Origin: Microbacterium sp. cx-55
Lineage (GTDB): Bacteria; Actinomycetota; Actinomycetes; Actinomycetales; Microbacteriaceae
DNA length: 64,000 nt
NCBI RefSeq assembly: GCF_021117345.1
Contig: NZ_CP088261.1
Location: 1,178,001-1,242,000, forward strand
Direction of reading: 5' to 3'
The number at the start of each line of letters is the position of its first letter. Position 1 is the stretch's first letter. Below, one piece after another: positions 21,491-33,424 of this stretch. The notes below the pieces were generated by a model, which made no database searches, was not told where the DNA came from, and saw only the letters and a program-made list of their open reading frames with translations. A program made the position numbers and the translations under genes.

Positions 21491-22287
21491 GTCCGCGCCT
21501 GGACGCCGAGCTCGCCGCACGAGGACTCGCTCGATCCCGGTCGCACGCGGCAACCCTGGTCACCGACGGTCTCGTGCGCGTCGATGGGATGGGGGTCGTG
21601 AAGCCCTCACATTCCGTGACGGCGGAGACCACGATCGATGTCGCCGCATCCGACCACTACGTCAGCCGTGCGGCGCACAAGCTCGTCGCGGCCCTCGACT
21701 CCTTCGCCATCGACGTTTCGGGGCGCGCGGCGCTCGACATGGGAGCGTCGACCGGCGGGTTCACCCAGGTGCTCCGCGAGCGGGGCGCGTCACGTGTCGT
21801 CGCGGTCGACGTGGGCCACGGCCAGCTCGCCCCGCGGGTGGCGGCCGATGCGGGCGTCACCTCGATCGAGGGGTTCAACGTGCGTTACATGACGCCTGAA
21901 TCTCTCGCCGAGGCGGTGGGGGAGCCGTTCTCGCCCGACGTGATCACGGGTGACCTGTCGTTCATCTCGCTCGGGCACGTGCTGCCCGCCGTGCGCGCGG
22001 TGTCCGGTGACGACACCGACATCGTGCTGCTGATCAAACCGCAGTTCGAGGTCGGGCGCACGGCCGTCCGCGGGGGTCTGGTGACGGATGCGGCACTCCG
22101 CGCGGACGCCGTATCGCAGGTGCTGTGGACCGCGTGGGATCAGGGCCTCGGTGTGCGCGGGCTCATCACGTCGCCGATTCTCGGAACGCACGGCAACAGC
22201 GAGTACGTCGTGCATCTCGGCCGCCGTGGCGGCAGCATTCCGACAGAATGGGAATCCACCGTGATCGAGCTGACGGGAGTGCGATGA
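21487..22287 (+). CDS. tlyA: TlyA family rRNA 2'-O-ribose methyltransferase (hemolysin-like)
   Basis: 266 aa. The N-terminal S4-like RNA-binding domain (RLDAELAARGLARSRSHAATLVTDGLVRVDG) is followed by an FtsJ-type SAM methyltransferase core (ALDMGASTGGFTQVL, VAVDVGHGQL, VITGDLSFISLG, LLIKPQFEVGR). In mycobacteria TlyA methylates 16S C1409 and 23S C1920, and its loss gives capreomycin resistance. The catalytic K-D-K-E set is consistent with the Lys in SRAAHKLVAAL, the Asp in GDLSF, the Lys in LIKPQFE and that Glu. It overlaps the small gene before it and nadK after it by 4 bp each. Confidence 0.95.
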   Translation: MSPRLDAELAARGLARSRSHAATLVTDGLVRVDGMGVVKPSHSVTAETTIDVAASDHYVSRAAHKLVAALDSFAIDVSGRAALDMGASTGGFTQVLRERGASRVVAVDVGHGQLAPRVAADAGVTSIEGFNVRYMTPESLAEAVGEPFSPDVITGDLSFISLGHVLPAVRAVSGDDTDIVLLIKPQFEVGRTAVRGGLVTDAALRADAVSQVLWTAWDQGLGVRGLITSPILGTHGNSEYVVHLGRRGGSIPTEWESTVIELTGVR

Positions 22288-23228
22288 CCAGCGAACGCTA
22301 CATCCTCATCGTCGCGCACGCGCGGCGCGACGACACGGTCGATGCCGCCGCGCGGGTCATCGGTGCGCTGCTCGCTGCGGGTGCGGTCCCGGTCCTCGCA
22401 GAAGACGACCGCGCGGAGCTGATCGAGCTTCTGCCCGCGTGCTCGAGCCTGCCGACGCTGGGGCTCGACATCCCGCTGTCGGAGATCGAACTCGCGATCG
22501 TGCTGGGCGGGGACGGCACGATCCTCCGCGCCGCCGAGATGGTGCGCGGGGGGACCGCGCCGCTGCTCGGCATCAACCTCGGCCACGTCGGGTTCCTCGC
22601 AGAGAGCGAGCGCGATGACATGGATGACGCGGTCGCCCGGGTCATCGCCCGCGACTATCGCGTCGAGGAGCGCCTCGCGCTCTCGGTGCGGGTGAAAGAC
22701 GCATCCGGCGCCGTGATCTACGAGACCTGGGCGCTGAACGAGGCGACGGTCGAGAAGGCCAGCCGGGAACGGATGCTGGAGGTCGTGATCGAGGTCGATG
22801 GCCGGCCGCTCTCCAGCTTCGGCTGCGACGGCGTCGTCGTGTCGACGCCCACCGGATCGACCGCCTACAACTTCTCCGCGGGCGGGCCCGTGATCTGGCC
22901 GACCGTGGAAGCCATCGCGGTCGTCCCGCTCTCTGCGCACGCCCTGTTCGCCAAGCCGCTCGTCGTGGGGCCGGAGGCCGCCGTCGCGATCGAGGTTCTC
23001 GCGCGGACGAACGGCACCGGCATCCTCTGGTGCGACGGCCGGCGTTCCCACGAGTTGCCGCCCGGTGCGCGCGTGGTCGCTCGGCGTTCCACCCGTCCGG
23101 TGCGGCTGGCGCGGCTGCATCCGCCGGCATTCACCGACCGTTTGGTGCAGAAGTTCCGCCTGCCGGTCACCGGATGGCGCGGCCCCGATCCCGCCGTCTC
23201 GGACGGCGCCTCGGGACTCTCCTCGTGA
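22284..23228 (+). CDS. nadK: NAD kinase
   Basis: 314 aa, ATG overlapping the tlyA stop. It phosphorylates NAD to NADP. The motifs are the GGDGT loop (VLGGDGTILRAAE), the NE/D motif (ALNEATVEKASR) and the glycine-rich CDGVVVSTPTGSTAYNFSAGGP. It lies in the conserved actinobacterial run tlyA-nadK-recN. The C-terminal tail of about 25 residues is variable. The stop overlaps the GTG of recN. Confidence 0.97.
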   Translation: MTSERYILIVAHARRDDTVDAAARVIGALLAAGAVPVLAEDDRAELIELLPACSSLPTLGLDIPLSEIELAIVLGGDGTILRAAEMVRGGTAPLLGINLGHVGFLAESERDDMDDAVARVIARDYRVEERLALSVRVKDASGAVIYETWALNEATVEKASRERMLEVVIEVDGRPLSSFGCDGVVVSTPTGSTAYNFSAGGPVIWPTVEAIAVVPLSAHALFAKPLVVGPEAAVAIEVLARTNGTGILWCDGRRSHELPPGARVVARRSTRPVRLARLHPPAFTDRLVQKFRLPVTGWRGPDPAVSDGASGLSS

Positions 23229-24922
23229 TCGAGGAGATGCGGCTGCGCGGACTCGGGGTCATCGCCGATGCGACCCTGCCCGTCGGGCCCGGGTTCACCG
23301 CGATCACCGGGGAGACCGGCGCGGGAAAGACGATGGTCGTGACCGGCCTCGGGCTCCTGCTCGGCCAGCGCGCCGACTCGGGCGCCGTGCGTTCCGGAAC
23401 GGGCGGCGCGGCGGTCGACGGCGTGTGGATCGTGGCGGATGACGGACCGGTGGCGGAGCGCGTGCGCGACGCGGGCGGCGACCTCGACCCCGTCGGTGAC
23501 GGTCGCGCCGAGCTCATGCTCGGGCGAACGCTGAGCGGCGAAGGCCGAAGTCGCGCGACGGTCGGCGGACGATCGGCGCCCGTCGGCGTTCTCGCCGATC
23601 TGGCCGACCTCCTGGTGGTCGTGCACGGTCAGTCCGACCAGTTGCGGCTGAAGTCCGCTGCGGCCCAGCGCGACGCGCTCGACCGGTTCGGAGGCGCGGC
23701 GATCAGCTCCGCGCTGGCGACCTATCGCGCGGCGTACGACGCGCTGCGCGCCGTCTCGCGGGAGCTCGACGGTCTCGTGACGTCGCGGGACGCGCGCGCT
23801 CGGGAGGCGGAGGAACTCCGCGTCGCCCTGGCGGAGATCGAAGCCGTCGATCCGCAGGCGGGGGAGGACGTCGCGCTCGCGCAACGGGCCGAGCGACTCT
23901 CGAACGTCGAGGAGCTGCGCGAATCGGCCGCGCTCGCGCACGCCGCGCTCTCGAACGAAGACGAGGCGCCGGATGCCCTGACGCTCGTCGCCGAGGCGCG
24001 ACGCGCGCTCGAGCGGGCCGCCGGGAGCGACGAGACCCTGCAGGACCTCGCCGGTCAGGCGGCGGACATCGGCTACCGGCTCACGGATCTGGCGACCACG
24101 ATCGCGGGCTACCTCGCGGACCTCGACGAGAGCGGGCCGGCCGAGCTCGCCGCCGTCGAGGAACGGCGGTCAGTGCTCTCCGTGCTCGTGCGCGCGCACG
24201 GTTCGCTCGACGCGGCGCGCGACCTGGCGTCATCCGGCGGTCTCCGCCTCGCGGAGCTCGAGGACGACGGGACCCGGGTCGAGCGGCTCCAGGCCGAGCG
24301 GGATGCGGCCGCCGCCGCACTCGATCAGGCCGCCGCCGAACTGACCGCCCGGCGGACGGCGGCGGCGGTGCGCCTCGGTGCCGCCGTGACCGAGGAGCTG
24401 CGCGCACTGGCGCTGCCGGATGCGCGCGTCGACGTACTGGTGAGCGAAGGATCCGAGACCGTGGCCGGCCGCGACGACGTCGCGATCCTGTTGGCACCGC
24501 ATCCGGGCGCCGAACCCCGGCCCGTCTCGCGCGGAGCCTCCGGCGGTGAACTCAGCCGGGTCATGCTCGCGATCGAGGTCGTGATCGCGGGAACCGACCC
24601 GGTCCCGACCTTCGTGTTCGACGAGGTGGACGCCGGGATCGGCGGTGCCGCCGCCATCGAGGTCGGGCGGCGACTCGCCCGGCTGGCGCAGAACGCGCAG
24701 GTCATCGCGGTCACCCATCTCGCGCAGGTCGCGGCCTTCGCGAACAACCACTTGAGCGTCGTCAAAGCCCACGACGGGTCGGTGACTTCCTCGAGCGTGC
24801 AGCGATTGGAGGGCGCCGATCGTGAGGCCGAGATGGCGCGTCTGCTCTCCGGGTTGGCAGACTCGGACGCAGCTCTGACCCACGCGCGCGAGTTGCTCGC
24901 GCTCGCTCGTCCCACCCGCTGA
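23225..24922 (+). CDS. recN: DNA repair protein RecN
   Basis: The GTG start overlaps the nadK stop and gives [20 protein letters not shown], the usual RecN N-terminus. The frame stays open upstream but inside nadK. 565 aa: an SMC-like ATPase with Walker [10 protein letters not shown], a long coiled-coil middle, signature [16 protein letters not shown] and Walker [18 protein letters not shown]. It acts in double-strand break repair with RecA. The H-loop TH is in [14 protein letters not shown]. Confidence 0.97.
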   Translation: MIEEMRLRGLGVIADATLPVGPGFTAITGETGAGKTMVVTGLGLLLGQRADSGAVRSGTGGAAVDGVWIVADDGPVAERVRDAGGDLDPVGDGRAELMLGRTLSGEGRSRATVGGRSAPVGVLADLADLLVVVHGQSDQLRLKSAAAQRDALDRFGGAAISSALATYRAAYDALRAVSRELDGLVTSRDARAREAEELRVALAEIEAVDPQAGEDVALAQRAERLSNVEELRESAALAHAALSNEDEAPDALTLVAEARRALERAAGSDETLQDLAGQAADIGYRLTDLATTIAGYLADLDESGPAELAAVEERRSVLSVLVRAHGSLDAARDLASSGGLRLAELEDDGTRVERLQAERDAAAAALDQAAAELTARRTAAAVRLGAAVTEELRALALPDARVDVLVSEGSETVAGRDDVAILLAPHPGAEPRPVSRGASGGELSRVMLAIEVVIAGTDPVPTFVFDEVDAGIGGAAAIEVGRRLARLAQNAQVIAVTHLAQVAAFANNHLSVVKAHDGSVTSSSVQRLEGADREAEMARLLSGLADSDAALTHARELLALARPTR

Positions 24923-24936
24923 TAGGATGGAAGCCC

Positions 24937-26640
<1,704 letters not shown>

Positions 26641-26641
26641 G

Positions 26642-27226
26642 ATGACCGCCGCCGAGCTCCACGACGAACCGTTCGACCCGGAGGTGCTCGCGAGCGATCT
26701 CGTCTACGAGGGCCGTGTCTGGAACGTGCGGTCCGACACGGTTCGCTACAACGACGGCGAGATGGTGCGGCAGTACGTCGACCACACCGGAGCGGCGGCG
26801 GTCGTCGCGATCGACGACGACGGGCGGATGCTGCTGATCCAGCAGTATCGGCATCCGATCCGTCATCGCGACTGGGAGATCCCGGCGGGCCTGCTCGATG
26901 TGCCCGGGGAGGCGCCGGAACTCGCGGCGCGGCGAGAGCTCGCGGAGGAGGCCGACCTCGAGGCGTCGTCGTGGGAGCCGCTCGTCAGCATGTTCACCAC
27001 GCCCGGAGGCAGCGACGAGATCGTGCACATCTTTCTCGCCCGCGGGGTGCGAACGGTCGCGGCGGATTACACGCGCGAAGACGAAGAGGCCGACATCCGC
27101 CAGGAGTGGGTGCCGCTCGACGACGTCGTGACGGCCGTTCTGGCCGGAAGGATGCGCAACAGCATCTTGATGGCGGGGGCGTTCGCCGCGGCGGAACGGC
27201 TGAGGCGGGCCGGCGCGGTGTCCTGA
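26642..27226 (+). CDS. NUDIX hydrolase, ADP-ribose pyrophosphatase type
   Basis: 194 aa. The NUDIX box G-x5-E-x7-REUxEE-x-G-U is seen as [25 protein letters not shown], interrupted only by Ala for the final Gly. Upstream [17 protein letters not shown] and downstream [18 protein letters not shown] are typical of ADP-ribose diphosphatases, which split ADP-ribose to AMP and ribose 5-phosphate. It is placed between pyrG and xerD with 1-bp gaps, as in many actinobacteria. Confidence 0.9.
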   Translation: MTAAELHDEPFDPEVLASDLVYEGRVWNVRSDTVRYNDGEMVRQYVDHTGAAAVVAIDDDGRMLLIQQYRHPIRHRDWEIPAGLLDVPGEAPELAARRELAEEADLEASSWEPLVSMFTTPGGSDEIVHIFLARGVRTVAADYTREDEEADIRQEWVPLDDVVTAVLAGRMRNSILMAGAFAAAERLRRAGAVS

Positions 27227-27227
27227 C

Positions 27228-28151
27228 GTGCAGCTCGAGCGTGCCGTCGACGCGTACCTGCGTCATGTGACGATCGAGCGCGGTCTGTCGGGCCACACCG
27301 TCGCCGCCTATCGACGCGACCTCGCCGGGTATGTCGCGTGGATGGTGGCGCGCGGCATCACGGATGCGGAAGCGGTCACGCCCGCCCTCGTGGCCGAGTT
27401 CGTGTCCGAGCGGGCCGGCGCCGACCCGCGTCCGGCGGCGACGTCGCTCGCGCGGTTGCAGTCCTCGGTGCGGGGGCTGCACCGCTTCCTCGTTCGCGAG
27501 GGTCGTGCCGAGGAGGATCCCGCATCCGCCCTCCGGCCGCCGACCCTGCCGCAGCGCCTGCCGAAGGCGCTGACGATCGACCAGGTGGAGCGGCTGCTGG
27601 ATGCCGCCGGCCCCGCGCCCGGGGCGGAGACGGTGAGCGACCTGGTTCCGGTACGGGACCGTGCCCTCGTGGAGCTGCTCTACGCGACGGGCGCGCGGGT
27701 GTCGGAGATCGTGCAGCTCGACGTCGACGACCTCGCGCACGGTGACGTGCTGAGGGTGCGGGGCAAGGGTGCGAAGGAGCGCATCGTGCCGGTGGGGTCG
27801 TTCGCGCGGTCGGCGACGGATGCGTACCTCACGCGCGCGCGGCCCGAGCTCGCCCGGCGCGGCAGCAGCACGCCGCGCCTCTTCCTCGGCGCGCGCGGGG
27901 CGCCGTTGTCGCGGCAGAGTGCGTGGGCGGTGCTGCAGACGGCGGCCGAGCGGGCGGGGCTCGATGCGCACGTGTCGCCGCACACGCTCCGGCACTCCTT
28001 CGCGACCCACCTGCTGCAGGGCGGAGCGGACGTCCGGGTCGTGCAGGAACTCCTCGGGCACTCCTCGGTCGCGACGACGCAGATATACACGCACCTCACG
28101 GTCGATACCCTGCGCGATGTCTACACGACCGCGCACCCCCGCGCGCGCTGA
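27228..28151 (+). CDS. xerD: Site-specific tyrosine recombinase XerD
   Basis: 307 aa, GTG start. The N-terminal SAM-like core-binding domain begins [22 protein letters not shown]. The catalytic residues are in ATGARVSEI (Arg), the Lys in [21 protein letters not shown] (H-x-x-R), [15 protein letters not shown] (His and Tyr nucleophile). It resolves chromosome dimers at dif, together with XerC where present. It belongs to the housekeeping run, not to the island integrase. Its stop precedes a 218-bp gap with nested inverted repeats. Confidence 0.95.
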   Translation: MQLERAVDAYLRHVTIERGLSGHTVAAYRRDLAGYVAWMVARGITDAEAVTPALVAEFVSERAGADPRPAATSLARLQSSVRGLHRFLVREGRAEEDPASALRPPTLPQRLPKALTIDQVERLLDAAGPAPGAETVSDLVPVRDRALVELLYATGARVSEIVQLDVDDLAHGDVLRVRGKGAKERIVPVGSFARSATDAYLTRARPELARRGSSTPRLFLGARGAPLSRQSAWAVLQTAAERAGLDAHVSPHTLRHSFATHLLQGGADVRVVQELLGHSSVATTQIYTHLTVDTLRDVYTTAHPRAR

Positions 28152-28212
28152 GCCGCCGCTGTCGCTCCTGCAGCATCCGCATCCGCTGTCGCTGCCGCAT
28201 CCGCCGTCGCGA

Positions 28213-28282
28213 GATTCGGAGATGCGATGAGATTCGGAGCGCCCGCGCCGTTCTTCTCCGAATCCCGTGACATCTCCGAATC
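28213..28282. repeat. Nested double inverted repeat between xerD and VKOR gene
   Basis: The outer arms gattcggagatg (28213-28224) and catctccgaatc (28271-28282) are perfect over 12 bp. Inside them gattcggag (28231-28239) and ctccgaatc (28256-28264) are perfect over 9 bp. The unit gattcggag therefore occurs twice on each strand, in a mirror arrangement. A GC-rich stretch with TTTTT follows at 28305-28325. It could be a binding site array or a bidirectional terminator. Confidence 0.7.
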
Positions 28283-28369
28283 CCGTGACGCTCCCAGTGA
28301 CCGGCCGGGCGGGGTTTTTCCCGGCGGGCGGGACCGAAGTGCGCGGGCGGATGCGGCGAGGATCGACCC

Positions 28370-28966
28370 ATGCCCGTCCGCACCGCGTCACCCGCCCGCG
28401 CCACGGCGATCTTCTGGATCGTCGCGGGCCTCATCGGGGAGGCGGTCTCGTTCCTGCTGTACCTCGAGTACGTCGGCCAGCTCACCGGCGCCGACGCGAT
28501 CGTGTCGTGCCAGCTGAGCGTGATCGTCACGTGCGGACCCAACCTGCTCTCGCCGGGCGGCAATCTGCTCGGTTTCAGCAACTCGATCATCGGCATCGTG
28601 ATGTTCCTCGGCCCGGTGTACGCGGGTGTGAGCGCGCTCGCCGCATCCGGTGGCCACCGACTCTGGTTCTGGCGCGTCTACCAGTGCTTCCTCGCCGCCG
28701 GGTTCGCGCTCGTGCACCTGTTCGCGTATCGCAGCATCTTCGAGTACGGGTCGCTCTGCCCGTGGTGCATGATCGTGTGGCTCGTGACCGTGCCGCTGTT
28801 CTGGGTGACGCTCGGGTGGACCCTCCGCGCGGGCGTCTGGGGCGTCGGCTCACGAGGGTTCGGGCAGTGGCTCCGCTCGTGGGCGCCGCTCATCGCGATC
28901 GTGAACCTCGCCCTCATCGCGGTCGTCGCGCAGGTGCGGCTCGACGCGCTCGGCTCGCTCTTCTGA
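28370..28966 (+). CDS. Vitamin K epoxide reductase (VKOR) family protein
   Basis: 198 aa with four transmembrane helices. Cys47 and Cys55 lie in the loop SCQLSVIVTCGPNLLS and the active CxxC is Cys130-Pro-Trp-Cys133. In Actinobacteria, VKOR reoxidises DsbA-like thioredoxin-fold proteins with menaquinone, so it supports disulfide bond formation outside the membrane. A GAGGA ribosome-binding site is 5 bp before the ATG. No fused thioredoxin domain is present, so a separate DsbA partner is expected elsewhere. Confidence 0.92.
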   Translation: MPVRTASPARATAIFWIVAGLIGEAVSFLLYLEYVGQLTGADAIVSCQLSVIVTCGPNLLSPGGNLLGFSNSIIGIVMFLGPVYAGVSALAASGGHRLWFWRVYQCFLAAGFALVHLFAYRSIFEYGSLCPWCMIVWLVTVPLFWVTLGWTLRAGVWGVGSRGFGQWLRSWAPLIAIVNLALIAVVAQVRLDALGSLF

Positions 28967-29090
28967 CGTTCCGTCGCCGCGGGCGATGCCGTTTGCGGCA
29001 TGCCCTTCCCGCGCGGCGTGCTCGGCGTCGCTAGAATCGAGGCAGGGGTTCGGGTCGGGAGTTCCGACGGACCCAGAGATCGGGAGTACG

Positions 29091-29981
29091 GTGGCGCAGC
29101 GCGTGAGCAAGGCAACGAGGACGTCGTCCGGCAAGGACGATACGCTTCTCGGGCCGACCGGTCGTCCCTATCACGGGTTCCCGACGCCGCCCGCTCTCGA
29201 CAGCCACGGTCCTGCGCGCATCATCGCCCTCTGCAACCAGAAGGGTGGCGTGGGCAAGACCACGACGACCATCAACCTGGCTGCCTCGCTCGCGGCCTAC
29301 GGGCGCAAAGTGCTCGCGGTCGACTTCGACCCGCAGGGCGCACTTTCGGCCGGGCTCGGCATCCAGACGCATGACGCGCCGACCATCTACGACCTACTGC
29401 TCGACACCAAGCGCGACCCGCGGACCACGATCGTGCACACCTCGGTCGAGGGACTCGACGTCATTCCCGCCAACATCGACCTGTCGGCGGCCGAGGTGCA
29501 CCTGGTCAACGAGGTCGCGCGCGAGACGATCCTCGCCCGCGTGCTGCGCCATGTCGCGTCCGATTACGACGTGATCCTGATCGACTGCCAGCCCTCGCTC
29601 GGCCTCCTCACGGTCAACGCGCTCACGGCGAGCCACGGCGTGCTGATACCGCTCGAGTGCGAGTTCTTCGCGCTCCGCGGCGTGGCCCTCCTGATCGAGA
29701 CGATCGACAAGGTGCGCGACCGCTTGAACCCGAGCATCACGCTCGACGGTGTGCTCGCCACGATGTACGACCCCCGCACGCTGCACTCGCGCGAGGTTCT
29801 GGAGCGGGTGGTGGAGGCCTTCGGGAACGACGTCCTCGAAACCGTGATCGGCCGCACCGTGAAGTTCCCGGATGCGTCGGTGTCGGGCATGCCGATCACC
29901 GAGTTCGCCCCCGAACATGCGGCCGCGCAGGCGTATCTGCGGCTCGCGCGGGAGCTGGTCGCCCGTGGCGCCGTCGCCTGA
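29091..29981 (+). CDS. parA: ParA family ATPase upstream of scpAB
   Basis: The GTG start is preceded by CGGGAG and gives 296 aa beginning VAQRVSKATRTSSGKDD. The frame runs further 5' without good initiation. The deviant Walker A is CNQKGGVGKTTTTINLA, Walker A' VDFDPQGALSAGL and Walker B VILIDCQPSLGLLT. ParA proteins of this subgroup lie directly upstream of scpA in Actinobacteria and are thought to help chromosome segregation. The stop lies 17 bp inside scpA, indicating coupled translation. Confidence 0.92.
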   Translation: MAQRVSKATRTSSGKDDTLLGPTGRPYHGFPTPPALDSHGPARIIALCNQKGGVGKTTTTINLAASLAAYGRKVLAVDFDPQGALSAGLGIQTHDAPTIYDLLLDTKRDPRTTIVHTSVEGLDVIPANIDLSAAEVHLVNEVARETILARVLRHVASDYDVILIDCQPSLGLLTVNALTASHGVLIPLECEFFALRGVALLIETIDKVRDRLNPSITLDGVLATMYDPRTLHSREVLERVVEAFGNDVLETVIGRTVKFPDASVSGMPITEFAPEHAAAQAYLRLARELVARGAVA

Positions 29982-30816
29982 GCGCGAACCCGCCGCATCC
30001 GATCCGGGACCCCTCGCGCCCGCTGCGCCCGACGACTCGGGCTTCCGTGTCACCGTCGGTGCGTTCGACGGCCCGTTCGACCTGCTTCTCTCTCTGATCT
30101 CGAAGCGCGAGCTCGACATCACCGAGGTCTCGCTGAGCGCGGTGACCGACGAGTTCATCGCCTACCTGCGGGCCCTCGGACCGGATGCGGAGCTCGATGA
30201 GACATCCCAGTTCCTGGTCGTCGCGGCGACGCTGCTCGACATGAAGGTCGCGGGGCTGCTGCCGCAGGGCGAGCTCGTCGACGCCGAAGCGGTCGCGCTG
30301 CTCGAGGCGCGGGATCTGCTGTTCGCGCGGCTGCTGCAGTACCGCGCGTTCAAAGAGGTCTCGACGTGGTTCGCCCGATGCTTGGAGCGGGAAGACCGCC
30401 GGCACGTCCGGAGCGTGCGCATCGATGAGAAGTACCGCCGCGCCGCGCCGGAACTCGTCTGGAGCCTCAGCGCGGAGGACTTCGCCGCGCTCGCCATGCT
30501 CGCGATGGCGCCGAAAGAGGTTCCGATCGTCGGTCTCGATCATCTGCACGCGCCGCTCGTCAGCATCCGGGAGCAGGCGGCGATCGTCGTGACCCTTCTG
30601 CGCGAGAAGGGCACGCTGAACTTCCGCGACCTCATCGCCGGGGTGACGGTGCCCGGCGTCATCGTCGCGCGATTCCTGTCGATCCTCGAGCTCTACCGGA
30701 ACTCGGCACTCTCGTTCGAGCAGCTGGAGCCGCTCGGGGAGCTCACTCTGCGCTGGAGCGCGGAACGCTGGTCCGACGACAACCTCGCCACCCTGGGAGC
30801 CGACTATGACCGCTGA
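29965..30816 (+). CDS. scpA: Segregation and condensation protein A
   Basis: The GTG at 29965 lies within the 3' end of parA; it is the only suitable start that gives the N-terminal region before FRVTVGAFDGPFDLLLSLI. 283 aa. The kleisin features are GPFDLLLSLISKRELDITEVSL, the central TSQFLVVAATLLDMKV helix and a C-terminal winged helix (RDLIAGVTVPGVIVARFLSILELYR). It binds the SMC heads and ScpB in the condensin complex. It overlaps scpB by 11 bp. Confidence 0.95.
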   Translation: MAPSPEREPAASDPGPLAPAAPDDSGFRVTVGAFDGPFDLLLSLISKRELDITEVSLSAVTDEFIAYLRALGPDAELDETSQFLVVAATLLDMKVAGLLPQGELVDAEAVALLEARDLLFARLLQYRAFKEVSTWFARCLEREDRRHVRSVRIDEKYRRAAPELVWSLSAEDFAALAMLAMAPKEVPIVGLDHLHAPLVSIREQAAIVVTLLREKGTLNFRDLIAGVTVPGVIVARFLSILELYRNSALSFEQLEPLGELTLRWSAERWSDDNLATLGADYDR

Positions 30817-31480
30817 CCACGTGGAGACGCCGAACGGCGGTGTCGAGAGCCCGTCCGGCGAGAGTCGGGCGTTCGAAGAGACCCCCGCGACCGAGCCCGA
30901 AACCGGTCCCGGCTGGCCGCAGGATGTCGGTTCGGTCGCGCGTCGACTCGAAGCCGTGCTGCTGCTCGTGGACGAGTCGCACAGCGTGGTGAGCCTGGCC
31001 GCCGCCGTGAGCGCGCCCGTGCCCGCGGTGCGGAAGGCCATCGCGGCGCTCGTCGCGGACTACGACGGACAGTCGGACGGGCCCCAGCGGGGGTTCGAGC
31101 TGCGCGAGGTCGGCGGCGGATGGCGCCTCTACGTGCGTGAGGAATACGACCGGCTGATCGCCGAGTTCCTCGGCACGCAGCAGCCGTCGCGCCTGTCGCA
31201 GGCGGCGCTCGAGACACTCGCGGTCATCGCCTACAAGCAACCTGTCACCCGCGGTCAGGTAGCCTCGATTCGTGCCGTGAACGTCGACTCGGTCGTCCGA
31301 ACACTCGTGGGCCGTGGGCTCATCACCGAGGTCGGACACGACGGCGAGACCGGCGCCATCCTCTACGGCACGACCGAGGCGCTGCTCGAGCACCTCGGGA
31401 TCAACGCCCTCGATGAGCTGCCGCACATCTCGCCGCTGCTCGATGACGGGTCGGCGGGCTTCGACGAAGCAATCCGGTGA
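30806..31480 (+). CDS. scpB: Segregation and condensation protein B
   Basis: 224 aa. After a variable acidic N-terminus of about 45 residues, two winged-helix domains follow: VARRLEAVLLLVDESHSVVSLAAA and RLSQAALETLAVIAYKQPVTRGQVASIRAVN. The second stretch is the ScpB signature. It binds ScpA as a dimer in SMC-ScpAB. The gene order parA-scpA-scpB-pseudouridine synthase-tyrA-cmk-der is standard for Actinobacteria. Confidence 0.95.
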   Translation: MTADHVETPNGGVESPSGESRAFEETPATEPETGPGWPQDVGSVARRLEAVLLLVDESHSVVSLAAAVSAPVPAVRKAIAALVADYDGQSDGPQRGFELREVGGGWRLYVREEYDRLIAEFLGTQQPSRLSQAALETLAVIAYKQPVTRGQVASIRAVNVDSVVRTLVGRGLITEVGHDGETGAILYGTTEALLEHLGINALDELPHISPLLDDGSAGFDEAIR

Positions 31481-31511
31481 GCGCGACGCGCTCTCCGCGG
31501 AAGGACACACC

Positions 31512-32300
31512 ATGAACGACGACAGCACGCTCGATACCGAGGGCGTTCGCCTGCAGAAGGTATTGGCGAACGCGGGCGTCGCCTCCCGCCGGGTCGCGGA
31601 GAACCTGATCGTCGAGGGCCGCGTGCGCGTCAACGGCGAAACCGTCACCGAACTCGGCAGCCGGATCGACCCGGAGACCGATCTCGTCGACGTCGATGGC
31701 GTCGCCATCCAGCTCGACCAGTCCAAGCGCTACGTCATGCTGAACAAGCCGACCGGCGTGGTCAGCTCGATGCGGGATGACCGGGGCCGCCCCGACCTCC
31801 GTCAGTTCACGGCGGAATGGGAGGAGCGCCTCTACAACGTCGGGCGTCTGGATGCGGAGACGAGCGGTCTGCTGATCCTCACGAACGACGGCGGACTCGC
31901 GCACGTGCTCGCGCACCCCTCGTTCGGTGTCACCAAGGTCTACATCGCGAAGGTCGAGGGACGCGTGCTGCCGCAGACCATCGCGCGTCTGACCCGCGGG
32001 GTCGAGCTGGAGGACGGACCGATCGCGGCCGACAAGGCGCGCCTGCTCGACACGTCGGGGGAGACCAGCCTCGTCGAGCTCACGCTGCACTCCGGACGCA
32101 ACCGGATCGTGCGACGGATGCTGGCCGAGGTCGGCCACCCGGTGCGCGAGCTCGTGCGCCGCCAGTTCGGTCCGCTGCACCTCGGACCCCTCGCGGCGGG
32201 CCGCGCACGGGAGTTGACTACGATAGAGCGGGGTGCGCTTCTCACGCTCGCGCGCCGCGGTGCCGGCGAGGTGCCGCCCGAAGAGCAGGAGAACGAGTGA
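31512..32300 (+). CDS. RluB/RsuA-type pseudouridine synthase
   Basis: 262 aa; the ATG at 31512 begins MNDDSTLDTEGVRLQKVLANAG, while the longer frame overlaps scpB. The N-terminal S4 domain (RLQKVLANAGVASRRVAENLIVEGRV) is followed by the catalytic domain with YVMLNKPTGVVSS and GRLDAETSGLLILTN, where Asp is the nucleophile. It probably makes pseudouridine in helix 80-90 of 23S rRNA, as RluB does. The stop overlaps the tyrA GTG. Confidence 0.93.
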   Translation: MNDDSTLDTEGVRLQKVLANAGVASRRVAENLIVEGRVRVNGETVTELGSRIDPETDLVDVDGVAIQLDQSKRYVMLNKPTGVVSSMRDDRGRPDLRQFTAEWEERLYNVGRLDAETSGLLILTNDGGLAHVLAHPSFGVTKVYIAKVEGRVLPQTIARLTRGVELEDGPIAADKARLLDTSGETSLVELTLHSGRNRIVRRMLAEVGHPVRELVRRQFGPLHLGPLAAGRARELTTIERGALLTLARRGAGEVPPEEQENE

Positions 32301-33424
32301 GCGACACCATCGCAGCAGGCGTGCCCGCGCGCGTCGCGCCGCGGACGGCGGGCCTTGTGCGCGTCGTCGGTGCCGGTCTCCTCGGGGCGAGCATCGGCCA
32401 CGCGCTGACCGCTCTCGGCGTCGACGTCGCGTTGGCCGACACGTCGCCCGCGCAACTGCAGCTCGCGATCGACTACGGGGCGGGGCGCGCCGCATCCGCC
32501 GCCGACCTCCCGGCGCTCGTCGTGGTCGCCGTGCCGCCCGATGTGACCGCCGATGTCGTCGAGCGCGAACTGGCCGCTTTCCCGGGGGCCGTCGTCACCG
32601 ATGTCGCGAGCGTGAAGATCGCCCCCCTCCACGAGCTCCGCTCGCGCGGCGTCGACCTCCGCCGCTACATCGGTTCGCACCCGCTCGCCGGGCGCGAACG
32701 CGGCGGGGCCATCGCCGCGCGCGCCGACCTGTTCATCGGACGCCCGTGGGTCGTCTGCCGTGACGGTGAGACCACCGCATCCGATCTCGCGCTCGTCGAG
32801 GGGCTCGCGCTGGATCTGGGGGCGACGCCGCTCGAGATGACTCCCGAGGAGCACGACCGTTCGGTCGCCCTCGTGTCGCACGTTCCCCAGCTCGTCGCGA
32901 GCCTGCTCGCCGGCCGTTTCGTCTCCGCACCAGACGGCTCGCTCCGCCTCGCCGGGCAGGGCGTGCGCGACACCACACGGATCGCTGCTTCAGCGCCCGA
33001 ACTCTGGGTGCAGATCCTCGGGGCGAACTCCGGTCCGGTCGTCGAGGTGCTCGACGCGCTCGCCGGTGACCTCACCGACGTCGCCGACGCGCTGCGGGCG
33101 CCGACGGCGCCGGGTGCGCGACGGGCCGTGGCCGACACGATCCGACGCGGCAACCAGGGTGTCGAACGTCTCCCCGGCAAGCACGGTCAGAACCGCCGCT
33201 TCGAAACGGTCGTCGTCATGGTCGATGACACCCCCGGCCAGCTCGGCCGGCTCTTCGGTGAGCTCGGTGAGCTCGGTGTCAACGTCGAAGACCTGCGCCT
33301 CGAGCATTCGCCGGGCGCCCAGTTCGGTCTCGCCGAGATCAGTGTCGTACCCAGCGCCGCCGGACCCGCCGCCGCGGGCCTGGAAGAGCGCGGATGGAAG
33401 ATTGCGAGCAGTTCCCATGAATGA
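32297..33424 (+). CDS. tyrA: Prephenate dehydrogenase with C-terminal ACT domain
   Basis: The GTG start overlaps the upstream stop. 375 aa. The Rossmann motif is [29 protein letters not shown] is the prephenate-binding His region. It makes 4-hydroxyphenylpyruvate for tyrosine synthesis. The last 80 residues ([29 protein letters not shown]) form an ACT domain, the usual site of tyrosine feedback inhibition. The cmk start overlaps its 3' end by 8 bp. Confidence 0.93.
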   Translation: MSDTIAAGVPARVAPRTAGLVRVVGAGLLGASIGHALTALGVDVALADTSPAQLQLAIDYGAGRAASAADLPALVVVAVPPDVTADVVERELAAFPGAVVTDVASVKIAPLHELRSRGVDLRRYIGSHPLAGRERGGAIAARADLFIGRPWVVCRDGETTASDLALVEGLALDLGATPLEMTPEEHDRSVALVSHVPQLVASLLAGRFVSAPDGSLRLAGQGVRDTTRIAASAPELWVQILGANSGPVVEVLDALAGDLTDVADALRAPTAPGARRAVADTIRRGNQGVERLPGKHGQNRRFETVVVMVDDTPGQLGRLFGELGELGVNVEDLRLEHSPGAQFGLAEISVVPSAAGPAAAGLEERGWKIASSSHE

